This document shows positions 43,860 through 52,975 of a stretch of DNA of 64,000 bases, in pieces (the stretch's first letter is position 1; each line of letters starts with the position of its first letter). Both the position numbers and the translations under genes were made by a program. The notes beneath the pieces were generated by a model. That model was not told where the DNA came from. It saw only the letters and a list, made by a program, of their open reading frames with translations, and ran no database searches. Location of the stretch: assembly GCF_016082275.1 (NCBI RefSeq), contig NZ_MOWM01000022.1, positions 1-64,000 of the forward strand, in the 5' to 3' direction. The DNA comes from Variovorax sp. E3 (GTDB taxonomy: Bacteria > Pseudomonadota > Gammaproteobacteria > Burkholderiales > Burkholderiaceae_C).

Positions 43860-44789
43860 ATGAACACATCGCCCAATATCCAACGTGTTCTGCAAGCGCT
43901 CAATGCAAATCGCACACCTGGCTGGCAATTTCCAGCCCACTACCTCGGCCTCGCATTCGAGCAATTGACGGAAAAGCGCGCAGAAGTATCTATGTATGCT
44001 GGCCCCCATTGCATCGGCGCGCAGCGGAGGGTTTCATTGGAAGCATTGGGTGTGCTTGCTGATGTGGCTATGGCCGGTGCAGTGCGCGGGCGAATGGGAA
44101 ATGCGGCTCGCGTTGCTACCGTCAGCATTCGTCTCAGCCTGGGTGTGCTCCCTGCAGATGGAAAACTTCGGGCTGCCGCAGAACTAAAGCTCAACCCGGC
44201 CAATTCGGCTGTGCGGATGGCGACAACAGCTTTAACCGTGGAAGCGAACGGCTCGCTTTGCTGCATTGGGGAGGCGAGCTTTGCTGCTATCGATAGCCGG
44301 CGTGTAGTGGCTTCCCATCCGCTTTCCAAGTGCAGTGCGCTCGAATGTACGCAGCCTCTTGCACCCGAAGAACTGACGCCGGAAGAATTGTTCGTTTTGA
44401 ATAGCGCACGCTTGGCTGATGCCGAATCGCGGGAGGACCATGCATTCATTGAGCGTTTCTGGGGCTGTTCGGCCACTCACGGTGATGGCTGGGCTGCACT
44501 TCGCGTGGCGGGAGGCCTGCACACTGCCAACCGAGTGGGAGACATTCAGGGCGGCCTCTTGCTTGGTCTCGGCGGACGAATCTGCTTAGCCGCACTTTCG
44601 CAAGACTGGCGGCTCGTTGACCTCTCGGCACAATACATCACAGCAAGTCCTGGCAAAGGGGTGGTGATGCAGGCAAAGACGCTGCGTGTGGGACGTAGCC
44701 TCGCCTCAGTGGGATGCGAAGCCGTTGATGATGCAGGGAATATTACATTTCGTGCTCAGGCGAGCCTGGTGCGGAACATACATTCTTGA
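43860..44789 (+). CDS. Double hot-dog acyl-CoA thioesterase-like protein
   Basis: A 309-residue protein with two hot-dog-like halves. In the first, QFPAHYLGLAFEQLTEKRAE and LGVLADVAMAGAVRGRMG; in the second, GLHTANRVGDIQGGLLLGLG and LSAQYITASPGKGVVMQAKT. This fits the PaaI/4HBT_3 type that cleaves acyl-CoA. The ATG at 43860 is preferred over the longer frame (43761) because family similarity begins there. It is convergent with the IclR gene at 44918. Confidence 0.78.
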   Translation: MNTSPNIQRVLQALNANRTPGWQFPAHYLGLAFEQLTEKRAEVSMYAGPHCIGAQRRVSLEALGVLADVAMAGAVRGRMGNAARVATVSIRLSLGVLPADGKLRAAAELKLNPANSAVRMATTALTVEANGSLCCIGEASFAAIDSRRVVASHPLSKCSALECTQPLAPEELTPEELFVLNSARLADAESREDHAFIERFWGCSATHGDGWAALRVAGGLHTANRVGDIQGGLLLGLGGRICLAALSQDWRLVDLSAQYITASPGKGVVMQAKTLRVGRSLASVGCEAVDDAGNITFRAQASLVRNIHS

Positions 44790-44917
44790 GTCTCTCTGCA
44801 TCCGTGCTGAGTCGGGTTGAGGAAAAAAACCGACAAAGCTATCTAACCAATCGCATGATCAATCTGGTCTGACCGCTTCCATTGAGTCGCTCAAATGTCG
44901 GTGAATGGAATGCCGTG

Positions 44918-45724
44918 TCAAGGCGATGTGACCCAGGCTGCTTCCACCTCTGCAGCCAACGACAGAAGTTTCTGACCGAGCGTCTGAATAGTAAGGTGAG
45001 GAGGAGGGCCCGCGGATGCCAAGTAACTGGCGTTGAGTCCATATGTTGAACCCTGAGGCCCTAGGACTGTAGTGCCAACGCCTGCATTGCCAAAAACTGA
45101 ACTCGCTTGGCTGTATCCCAATTTTCGTGCAGAGCGAATCGCAACATTCAGAGTCGCCCGAATCTTTGGCCACTCCCGCCCACGTTGCTCCGCCAGCATG
45201 GCGTAAACAGCCGCGCGCTCGCGCGCCCCAAGATGCGCGAGATAAGCGATACCTGGCGAACAGGTCTCGATAGGCAGACGAAGGCCTGCTGCCACCGTCC
45301 GAGTCTGGACGCTCCGTCCCCTGCGAAACGTCGTCACATAAACCATATGCACGTGGTCATATGCGGATAGTCCGACATTGATTTGGTTTTCTCGGGCAAA
45401 CGCTTCTAGCAAGCCGTTAACGGTTCCGAGTTCGGAACGACTGAACTGAAAGGCCCGTCCAAGACTCAGGCAAGATGGGGCTAGGCGGTAGGCTTCTTCC
45501 TTGGGATCGAACTCAAGCATCCCCGCATCCACAAGAGACCGGCTCAATCTGCTCACCGTCGCCTTGGGCAATTGCACCCTCGCCACAAGCTCAGAGTTGG
45601 AAAGGCTTGGTGCCCCTTCGAGGAAGGCGCGGAGAAGCCGGATTCCACGCTCCAAGGACTGGCTACCGGGCGTAACCCGAACGAACTTTCCGGTCTCCCG
45701 GCTCATGTGGCGGCTTTTATGCAT
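44918..45724 (-). CDS. IclR-family transcriptional regulator
   Basis: A 268-residue IclR protein. The winged helix is at about 22-75 (LERGIRLLRAFLEGAPSLSN, LPKATVSRLSRSLVDAGMLE). The effector domain has the usual HVHMVYVTTFRRGRSVQTRT and PIETCSPGIAYLAHLGARER motifs. It lies tail to tail with the thioesterase gene and head to tail with the next IclR gene, 176 bases apart. Target unknown. Confidence 0.93.
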   Translation of the reverse strand: MHKSRHMSRETGKFVRVTPGSQSLERGIRLLRAFLEGAPSLSNSELVARVQLPKATVSRLSRSLVDAGMLEFDPKEEAYRLAPSCLSLGRAFQFSRSELGTVNGLLEAFARENQINVGLSAYDHVHMVYVTTFRRGRSVQTRTVAAGLRLPIETCSPGIAYLAHLGARERAAVYAMLAEQRGREWPKIRATLNVAIRSARKLGYSQASSVFGNAGVGTTVLGPQGSTYGLNASYLASAGPPPHLTIQTLGQKLLSLAAEVEAAWVTSP

Positions 45725-45900
45725 GGCGTCCCCTAAATGCGAAAGGCTCAGGGCTAGCCTCTATGTGGGCCAAGTGCTTGTCCCTGACAGCGACTCAATT
45801 TAGCACCAAGCCGGTGCGATTGCGCGGCAGCGACCAGCCATGAAGACTGCGTTGCCTTCTTATCTGGGCTGGCGAAATAGACGCTACTGACGGACTTGCT

Positions 45901-46782
45901 TCAACCAACGGCCCGTGGCGGTCGGTCGGTGCCAACGTTCGTGTTGCCGACTCGTTCGGTTACCGCTGCCGCCGCCTCGACGACTATGTTGGAGAAACTT
46001 TGTATTTCGCTGCGCTTGATGCGGGACGGAGATCCCGTGATGCCAAGGCTGCCGAGGATGTGGCCCGACCGATTGAAGATGGGGGCGGATAAACCGAACA
46101 CGCCAGGGTTGATCTCACCAACCGTATACGTGTAACCCTCCAAACGGATGCGACCAAGTGTCTCTCGGAAAGCCGTCCAGTCCGCGCCCAGTCCGGACGT
46201 CGCAATGGTCTTGGCGGATTTTTTGTATATGCTTCTCAGCTGATGAGGGCGCAAATGTGCAAGGATGATCTTCGAGGCTGCGCCAAGAAACAACGGACGC
46301 TGCTGCCCGCGCGAAAGAATATTCGGAGGGCTATCCTCCGTTAACTCCTCCCGTACACAAAGCACCGTGCTGCTATAGAGCGCGCAGACTTGCGCAGAGC
46401 ATCCGGTTGCTTGGACTAACGATTCCAGAATTTCCCCAGAGGCGATGTACAGCGGGTCACACTGCCTGATCTGATGGTCCAGCTGAATGATGAGCGGCCC
46501 CAGGATGTAGTGTCCATTCGACACAGCGGCGATAAGTCCAGCATCGCCAAGCGCTTTGATGTAGCGATAACCGGTGGACCGGGAAAGACCTTGCGATCTG
46601 ATGAGCTCCTCGCTGGACCATACCGGCGCCGCGGGCGTGAACAGGGTGAGTACTTCAAGCAAGCGAACCAAGCTGTTCGATGGCGCCTCGCCGGCTGTGA
46701 GGGAGAGTTCGGATTCCTTCCTGGGAGCCCGCTTAGTCCTTGGTTTTGACGGTACCTCAGCAGTGCTCATTTCCTTTGCCAT
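45901..46782 (-). CDS. IclR-family transcriptional regulator
   Basis: A 293-residue IclR protein with a basic N-terminal extension (1-30). The HTH is at about 35-90 (VRLLEVLTLFTPAAPVWSSE, SRSTGYRYIKALGDAGLIAA), and the effector domain includes LFLGAASKIILAHLRPHQL and VGEINPGVFGLSAPIFNRSG. It is divergent from the broken VOC gene at 47021, across a region holding the TCCTAC element, which suggests that it controlled that gene. Confidence 0.93.
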   Translation of the reverse strand: MAKEMSTAEVPSKPRTKRAPRKESELSLTAGEAPSNSLVRLLEVLTLFTPAAPVWSSEELIRSQGLSRSTGYRYIKALGDAGLIAAVSNGHYILGPLIIQLDHQIRQCDPLYIASGEILESLVQATGCSAQVCALYSSTVLCVREELTEDSPPNILSRGQQRPLFLGAASKIILAHLRPHQLRSIYKKSAKTIATSGLGADWTAFRETLGRIRLEGYTYTVGEINPGVFGLSAPIFNRSGHILGSLGITGSPSRIKRSEIQSFSNIVVEAAAAVTERVGNTNVGTDRPPRAVG

Positions 46783-46929
46783 CTCAATCTTCTCGCCTAT
46801 TAAATGCGCCTAAGGGGTCGGGTGCTTCAGTATATCCATCCAATCATTCTGAGCGACTGCGCCCGAGAAATTGGCTAAGAGTGCGAGAAAAAGCGGGGCA
46901 AGCTCAGGCTTGCGTTCGATGTTATTTTG

Positions 46930-46945
46930 TCCTACTATTTGGAAT
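46930..46945. promoter_or_regulatory. Element shared with the intact VOC gene
   Basis: TCCTACTATTTGGAAT, matching TCCTACAATTAGGCAT at 26410-26425 in 13 of 16 positions. It lies between the divergent IclR gene and the broken VOC gene in an AT-rich gap (46783-47020). Confidence 0.5.
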
Positions 46946-47020
46946 ATTTTTTCTTGTGTTTGCTTGCATGGAGTGGGTAGCGCATTGCGTTTCTGCACCG
47001 CTTGATCGAAAGGTCCAACA

Positions 47021-47305
47021 ATGTTTCCTGTCTCCACGTCGACTTCTCTTCATTCATTTTTGGGTGAGCGAATGCAACTTGCCTTCGTGGTGCCTGATCT
47101 CGATGAGGCCCTTCATTTCTGGACTACGAAGGCCCCGCTCATTTTGGAGCCTTCCTGGAGATTGCCCCGATGCGCCCGACCGAGCGAAGTATTTCGGCGG
47201 TATTAAGACGCTCGCGGACACGTGGGATGGCAGCCGGCCCGTGCGAGTCTTCCGACGCGTGCGGAGTTCATGGCTTCTGACGACTGCAAAACAGTGTCTG
47301 TGTAG
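47021..47305 (+). pseudogene. VOC-family protein with internal deletion
   Basis: The N-terminus (LHSFLGERMQLAFVVPDLDE, ALHFWT) and the C-terminus (FGAFLEIAPMRPTERSKYFG, GIKTLADTWDGSRPV, and in another frame TRAEFMASDDCKTVSV) match the intact VOC protein at 26484-27056. The middle, about 110 residues, is gone. The junction lies near 47118, in a new frame. Confidence 0.85.
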
Positions 47306-47471
47306 CGCGTGCATGTGCCACAAGCACGTTGCGGGGGGAGGGCTCTACTCTCCGAGCACAGATCCGGATCTTCCTGGCGACGATGCATCGGTGATCGGGG
47401 GAGGGCGACGCGCTGAACTGAGCGGGACAGCGTAGGACTCAGGTTGAAGAGTTGAGTGCAATGTTCAAGTA

Positions 47472-48241
47472 ATGAGTATGAGAAGGCTCGAAGATAAAGT
47501 CGTTCTGATAACGGGTGCGGCGCGCGGCATTGGAGCTGAGACTGCACGAGTTTTGTGGCGGAGGGTGCGCAGGTCATTCTGGTAGATCTACTTCAAGTGC
47601 CGCTGAAAGCGCTTGCCCAAGAACTGGGTAGTCAAGCTTCGTTCCATTGTGCCGATGTCACCGATGACCGCGCGTGCCGCGAAATGGTCGATTTGGCTGT
47701 TCACCGATTTGGCAGGCTTGATGTCGCAGTGCTCAACGCGGCGGTCGCCGGTCGAGTTGAGCGCCTTGTTGACTATCCTGTGGAGACTTTTGACCATGTG
47801 ATGGCGGTCAACGTGCGAGGCACTTGGCTGGGCCTGAAATACGCGATGAAGGCGATGGCTAGCACGGGCGGCAGTATTGTCGTCATGTCTTCAACGTCTG
47901 GTGCGCGGGCCACGCCCAACATGTCGGCCTACGTTGCTTCCAAGCATGCCGTGATCGGATTGGTTCGTGCTGCCGCCATGGACGGCGCGGGGCAACGCAT
48001 TCGGGTGAACAGCGTTGCGCCTGCGTCGATTGACACTCCTATGGCGCGAGACCTGAATCAAGGCGCATTCTCGGAAGCAAACACTACAGAGACGAAGGCG
48101 CGCCTCATTCCTCTTGGGCGCCAAGGCACATCGGCCGAGGTGGCGCACATGATCTTGTTCCTGGCCACCGATGAAGCGAGCTTCTGTACCGGGGGGGTCT
48201 ACATGGTGGATGGCGGCGCGACCGCAGGTCGAGCCGAGTAA
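47472..48241 (+). pseudogene. SDR-family oxidoreductase, single frameshift
   Basis: The ATG at 47472 reads MSMRRLEDKVVLITGAARGI, GAETARV; the remaining 228 residues are in another frame from about 47553 (VAEGAQVILVDLLQVP...). Joined, this is a normal 255-residue SDR with TGAARGIG, LNAAVAG, VMSSTSG, YVASK and a late GGVYMVDGGATAG. GTTTTGTG in place of GTTTTTGTG at 47550 gives the break, so one T is probably missing. Confidence 0.85.
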
Positions 48242-48344
48242 GTTGACGATTGTTCCTAGGCTGAGGACGTTTTCTAACAGATGCTTGGTGCCTTGTCGCG
48301 ACGGTGGTAGGTGCGTGCAAACAGGCGGGTGCGCGTGGCTTGGA

Positions 48345-48845
48345 TCACCTTCCGGTCGGCCAATCCGCTGGGAAGTCCCTAGCCTTCAAGGCAAAGGCCC
48401 GAGCAAAGGTGCAGGGCATCTCGCAGCTCCAATCGAGCGTGTGTAGACGTGCAAATATTCTCCATTCTCCATTCACACGCTTCAGCCTGTCCAAGTAGCG
48501 CAAACTCCGCGCCAATACTGTTGTGCCATCGGAATTCACCAAGAACGCGAAAACATTGTGCTCGGTCTCGGCAAGCTCCTCGGTCTGACTCTTGAACACC
48601 AAGTTGCCCGCGAAATGAGTTGATACCCTGCACGCTCCGGAAACCAGATTGTCGAAGAGTGCGATCTGAGCCATTAGCGCGTCCACTCCGTGAGCCTGGG
48701 GTCTGCCTTCGTACTGAGCTGTGACGTCTTCAGTGAAGCAGTTCCGCACCAAATCCTTTCGGCCTGAGTCAGCCGCGTTGAAGTAGCGCATCAGCACGTC
48801 GTGGATATCGGCCCTGTCTCGGAGGTAAATTACGGAGTTACTCAT
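48345..48845 (-). CDS. SnoaL/NTF2-like protein
   Basis: A 166-residue SnoaL_4-type protein: DRADIHDVLMRYFNAADSGR, VRNCFTEDVTAQYEGRPQ, RVSTHFAGNLVFKSQTEELA, HNVFAFLVNSDGTTVLARSL, NGEWRIFARLHTLDWSC. It is complete, and it is the intact counterpart of the remnant at 37088-37338. Relatives often sit beside aromatic or cyclic-compound degradation genes. The promoter side contains the short palindrome CTCAT-T-ATGAG at 48857-48867. Confidence 0.88.
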   Translation of the reverse strand: MSNSVIYLRDRADIHDVLMRYFNAADSGRKDLVRNCFTEDVTAQYEGRPQAHGVDALMAQIALFDNLVSGACRVSTHFAGNLVFKSQTEELAETEHNVFAFLVNSDGTTVLARSLRYLDRLKRVNGEWRIFARLHTLDWSCEMPCTFARAFALKARDFPADWPTGR

Positions 48846-49167
48846 ATAATAAATCCCTCATTATGAGAATGTTTCTATTAATTTTAAAGAAAATAATCAT
48901 GAAGCATTGACGACCAGGATTGCAGAAGCTAATGCACCGGCGATCTGTCGCTACAATAAAATCCCGAAAGCTTGTTAGCGACTGCTGATCTGGATCGAAA
49001 GATCGCCGAGATAGCTATAACCCGCAACTGGCATTGATTCTTGCGGACTTGTGATCCTCAGGCCGCCAAGGTCCTCGACTGAGTCGCCGAAGTGCACGCT
49101 CTTCAAAACACAAGTCGACCTGGCGCACAGCCCCATGCGGCTCTCGAGTGAGTGGGGTCCTGCACGG
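48846..49167. other. Gap between SnoaL-like and SDR genes
   Basis: About 320 bases without a gene. The first 120 bases are AT-rich and should carry the promoter of the SnoaL-like gene; the palindrome CTCATTATGAG (48857-48867) lies 11 bases before its start codon. Nothing was seen in the rest. Confidence 0.5.
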
Positions 49168-49932
49168 TCAGCGGTACTTCGCAGTTAGGCCGCCGTCGAT
49201 AACAAGCGTTTCGCCGGTGACATAACTCGCGTAGGTCGACAGCAAAAATAGCACACCGTTAGCGATCTCATCGCTGACGCCTATTCGCTTCAATGGGATA
49301 GTTTCTGCGACGACATCAAGGGTGGTCCGGTTGCTATTCTGTATCGGCGTGTCAATGACTCCAGGGGCTAGCGCATTGACGCGGATGCCAAAGCCTCCGA
49401 GGTCCAACGCAAGCGCCCGCGTGAGGTTGATTAATGCTGCTTTAGATGTCGCATAGCTAGCTCTGTTCTCCTTGGCTTTTAAGCCAGCGATTGAGGCGAT
49501 GGTCACAATAGCTCCGCCACGTTTGGCCGCAACCATCTGCCGGGCCGCGGCGCGGCAAAAATACATGGCCCCATTGAGGTTGACATCGATAACGCGATGC
49601 CACTGCTCATCTGTGTCCGTCAGCACGTTGGATGGGCCGACGATGCCAGCACCAGCGACGGCATGCGTTGTCGGACCATGGGTATGCAGAATCTCCTCAA
49701 AGCACGCGTCGATCGCGTGAGAGTTGCAGACGTCAACGGCGTATGCATGGCGGGCCGCCTCTTCAGCGCTGCCATATACCTCGCTCGCCGCAAAGAGGAG
49801 CCTGTCTCGATTGACATCGATCATTGCTGGCGTCGCGCCTTCCGCCCGCAGCAGTTTGCATAAGGCAAGACCGATGCCGGACGCCGCTCCCGTCACGGGA
49901 ACTACCGCAGATTTCAGTTTCCAATTACTCAT
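49168..49932 (-). CDS. SDR-family oxidoreductase
   Basis: A 254-residue classical SDR with TGAASGIG near the N-terminus, a GAGIV motif in place of the usual NNAG, IASIAG, active-site YATSK and the C-terminal GETLVIDGGL. It is divergent from the quinone-oxidoreductase-like gene at 50191, across a gap with a perfect inverted repeat at 50060-50086. Substrate unknown. Confidence 0.93.
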   Translation of the reverse strand: MSNWKLKSAVVPVTGAASGIGLALCKLLRAEGATPAMIDVNRDRLLFAASEVYGSAEEAARHAYAVDVCNSHAIDACFEEILHTHGPTTHAVAGAGIVGPSNVLTDTDEQWHRVIDVNLNGAMYFCRAAARQMVAAKRGGAIVTIASIAGLKAKENRASYATSKAALINLTRALALDLGGFGIRVNALAPGVIDTPIQNSNRTTLDVVAETIPLKRIGVSDEIANGVLFLLSTYASYVTGETLVIDGGLTAKYR

Positions 49933-50059
49933 TTGTATCCATCATTTCAGACCGACTGGTTTGCTTGCTCTGCGGACCTTTGGTTCTTAGCTTCCGTCCC
50001 GCTCGTGCCTGCTGGTTGTCACGTCGGATCATCATCCCTAAGCGGGCGACCAATATCAG

Positions 50060-50086
50060 CATCTTAAAAACAAATCTCTTAAGATG
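50060..50086. promoter_or_regulatory. Inverted repeat in a divergent promoter region
   Basis: CATCTTAA / TTAAGATG, perfect 8-bp arms 11 bases apart, between the SDR (minus) and MDR (plus) genes. A regulator-binding site is likely; which regulator is unknown. Confidence 0.5.
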
Positions 50087-50190
50087 GGATAATCTTACAC
50101 TCTCGTATGATGATCTGCAAACACCGGGATTGATCACTCTGGCACCGTAGCCGGAACGAGAGGCCATTACTTCAGCCACCTCCTATCTTC

Positions 50191-51204
50191 ATGAGAATCA
50201 CCATGACTGAATCAAGTTCGGATCAAAGAGGGTTCAGCGGGAGATCGACGCTTCGCGCTTCGATGCGGGCGGTGTGCTTCGCCCGGTTCGGCGGTCCAGA
50301 AGTCCTCCAAGTCATCAAGAGGCGGAGGCCCCAACCAGCAGACGGCGAGGTGCGTATTCGCGTGGCGGCGGCCACCGTAAACCCCACCGATGTTCAAATG
50401 CGAAGCGGCGAGCATGCATCGATGATGACGCAACTCGAGCCACCGTTCATTGCCGGCATGGAGTTTTCCGGACAGATTGACGCCGTGGGACCAGGCATAT
50501 CGGAAGACATGTTGCTTCGTCAGGTCATGGGCATCGTGAACCCTCGCAGGCCGCAGGGGGGCGCCCACGCTGATTGGATCTGCGTGGCCGCTGACTCGGT
50601 GCTTCCTATTGAACCCCACCTAGACTTTGCGGCCGTTGCGACTCTTCCGATGAATGGCCTCAGCGCATTGCAAGCGCTTGAACTACTTGCCTTGCCAGTT
50701 GGGGGCACGTTGTTGGTCACCGGTGGGGTCGGTGGGCTGGGTGGCTACGTGATTGAACTGGCGCGGGCAAGCGGGCTCACGGTAGTTGCGGATGGGAATC
50801 CGAAGGACGAGCCCCTGCTGCGCGAACTCGGCGTCAACGTAGTCGTGCCGCGTGGAGAGGAGATGGTGGCCGCAGTGCGACGAATGTACCCTCAAGGGGT
50901 CGACGGTCTTCTCGACGCCGCGTTGTTGGGGACATTCGCCGCTGCTCTGGTACGCGATGGTGGCGTTGCTGTAAGCGCGCGTCGCAGTCATTCCATTGAC
51001 GATCCGCGACTGCGATGCGCAAACGTCATGGTGACGCAGCTGATGAATGAGGCGACCATGCTCCAACGGCTTTATGCGCACCTTGTTGCCGGCCAGATCA
51101 CACCGCGTGTGGCAGCGCGAATCTCGGCTGCGAACGCCGTCGAGGCGCACAAGCTTGTGGAGGGTGGGGGGTTGCGTGGACGCGTCGTCCTCATGTTCTC
51201 GTAG
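50191..51204 (+). CDS. Zinc-free MDR, quinone oxidoreductase-like
   Basis: A 337-residue NADPH-dependent enone/quinone reductase-type protein. The core begins at AVCFARFGGPEVLQVIKRRR (about residue 26). NPTDVQMRSGEHA, the nucleotide loop VTGGVGGLGGYVIEL and the C-terminal GGLRGRVVLMF are conserved. No zinc ligands are seen. ATG codons at 50191, 50203 and 50263 are all possible starts; none has a strong Shine-Dalgarno. Confidence 0.9.
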   Translation: MRITMTESSSDQRGFSGRSTLRASMRAVCFARFGGPEVLQVIKRRRPQPADGEVRIRVAAATVNPTDVQMRSGEHASMMTQLEPPFIAGMEFSGQIDAVGPGISEDMLLRQVMGIVNPRRPQGGAHADWICVAADSVLPIEPHLDFAAVATLPMNGLSALQALELLALPVGGTLLVTGGVGGLGGYVIELARASGLTVVADGNPKDEPLLRELGVNVVVPRGEEMVAAVRRMYPQGVDGLLDAALLGTFAAALVRDGGVAVSARRSHSIDDPRLRCANVMVTQLMNEATMLQRLYAHLVAGQITPRVAARISAANAVEAHKLVEGGGLRGRVVLMFS

Positions 51205-51932
51205 CGACTCTTCGCTTCATGGAGGACGGAAAGGTCGCCAATCTTGCCGAGCCACAGCTGCCTGGCTAAAACATGGGTAAAACCCTAGGCTTCGGAAATT
51301 ACTAACAAAATCCCTTGTAGTGGGATTTATAGATTGGTATGCTTCGCTCCATATGAGCGCAGAACCGATCGTCGACTTGTGTATTTCCACCAAGCGCCAG
51401 GGCGGAGCGGGAAAACTCATCCGCCTGGCGTATCAAGTCGTTCTTCCGGGGCAGCTGCGACATATAAGGCCGCGCTGCCCTGCTACTCACTGATATGGAT
51501 GCGCAGCAGTAAGTCATGCATCTGAGGGGATATGCCCGCTTGCCTGATATTTATGCTCAAACAAGCGATCGAAATGAAACCCGGCTTCCCCAGCTATTCC
51601 AAGATCGGGCGCTTGAGATTCAGTCGCGTCACTTTTGAAAGTCCTATTGTTATGCACATGGGCGATGTCGGACCATTGAATCAAGTGATCCAACTTTTTT
51701 GGGCCGAGCACTTCGCGGACGTAGAGGACAAACGGACGAATCCAGACAAGGAGTTGGTGCCGGAAGGCGATACCGCAGAGCGATCGATCCGTCTGTGGCG
51801 GCACAAGACGTGTGCCTAGTTCGTCGGGTTCCCGGGTTGTAGTCTCGTGACCAAGGCGGCGTGAGCAGACGCGCGCACAGACGCCTCATGTCGGTTTCTG
51901 CGAAACGCAAGATTGAAAAGAAGGAGACACAA
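51205..51932. other. Gap with a possible NIPSNAP-like fragment and a palindrome
   Basis: No complete gene. AAATCCC-TTGTAGT-GGGATTT at 51308-51328 is a perfect inverted repeat. At about 51532-51819 a plus frame contains GDVGPLNQVIQLFWAE, which recalls the G-x-L-N-Q-V motif of NIPSNAP proteins; the part before it is degenerate and spread over two frames. Possibly a decayed gene. The end of the gap carries the leader of the Bug gene. Confidence 0.35.
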
Positions 51933-52925
51933 ATGAGCAAGTCAAAATGGCCCCAGCGAATGAAGCTGATTGCAATCCTTGCGATCGGAACCGCAACTCT
52001 CCCGCATGCCGCGGTAGCCGCGCCTTATCCGGACAAAGCCATCCCATTGAAGATCGTTGTTCCCTTTGGCGCAGGCTCGGCGGTTGATGCCGTGGGGCGC
52101 GCCTTGGGCAGAGCCATCACTGAAGTCTCGGGACTGAATGTTGTCGTGGATAACAAGCCTGGCGCTGACTCAGTCATTGGCATGCAGGCTGTGCATCAGG
52201 CACCCTCCGATGGTTACACCATCTTGCTTGTAAGCAGTTCGACGCCGGTCTTGAATCCACTGATTCTGCCTAAGCAGCCTCTGGAGATAGAGCGGGACTT
52301 CGTTGCAATTTCTGCCGTTGCTAAGAACTACCCGGCGGTATTCAATGTAGGCCCCAGCACGCCCTTCAAATCGGTGCTCGAGTTCATCGCGGCCGCCAAA
52401 GATAGTCCGGGTAAGTACACCTATGCGAGCGCTACCACCACGTCATTGTTGGCAGGCCAGCTATTCGAGTCGGTCGCAGGGATTCGGTTAGTCAACATTC
52501 CGTACAAGACCATCACATCCGCTGTTGTGGGAGTCGCTGCCGGTGAAGTTGATCTGCTGATTACAGATCCAGGAAGCGTGAAAGCACAATGGGACAGCGG
52601 CCGCATACGGCCGCTTGCGGTAGGGGCGCCATCCAGGTTACGTAGCTTTCCGCAGATTCCGACACTGCTCGAAACCGGCATCCACTACGAGTTGCCTGCT
52701 TGGTTCGCCACTTACTTCAATTCGAAAACTCCCCCGGAACGGGTTGCGGCGATGCGAGATATTGTGCGAAAGGCAGTCCAGTCTCCCGACTTCAGCTCGG
52801 CATTGAACCGGTTCTATATTGAGCCGTTCGACATAGCCGGCGACGAACTTACAGCACTGACTAAAAAGGACGTCGAGTCGTGGGGAAGGGTAGTTCGCGA
52901 GTCAAAGGCTCGAGAGAAGAAATAG
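51933..52925 (+). CDS. Bug-family receptor (TctC)
   Basis: A 330-residue periplasmic binding protein with a signal peptide (QRMKLIAILAIGTATLPHAA). Motifs: YPDKAIPLKIVVPFGAGSAV, VVDNKPGADSVIGMQ, APSDGYTILLVS. The ATG at 51933 is set by AAGGAG. It is very like the Bug protein at 56178 (same YPDKAIPLKIVVPFG and TTSLLAGQL motifs), so the two are recent paralogues. No TctAB is nearby. Confidence 0.94.
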   Translation: MSKSKWPQRMKLIAILAIGTATLPHAAVAAPYPDKAIPLKIVVPFGAGSAVDAVGRALGRAITEVSGLNVVVDNKPGADSVIGMQAVHQAPSDGYTILLVSSSTPVLNPLILPKQPLEIERDFVAISAVAKNYPAVFNVGPSTPFKSVLEFIAAAKDSPGKYTYASATTTSLLAGQLFESVAGIRLVNIPYKTITSAVVGVAAGEVDLLITDPGSVKAQWDSGRIRPLAVGAPSRLRSFPQIPTLLETGIHYELPAWFATYFNSKTPPERVAAMRDIVRKAVQSPDFSSALNRFYIEPFDIAGDELTALTKKDVESWGRVVRESKAREKK

Positions 52926-52975
52926 CCCCTGTCGATTAATTATTCCTCATATATATAGCCTCAACGGAGACATGG

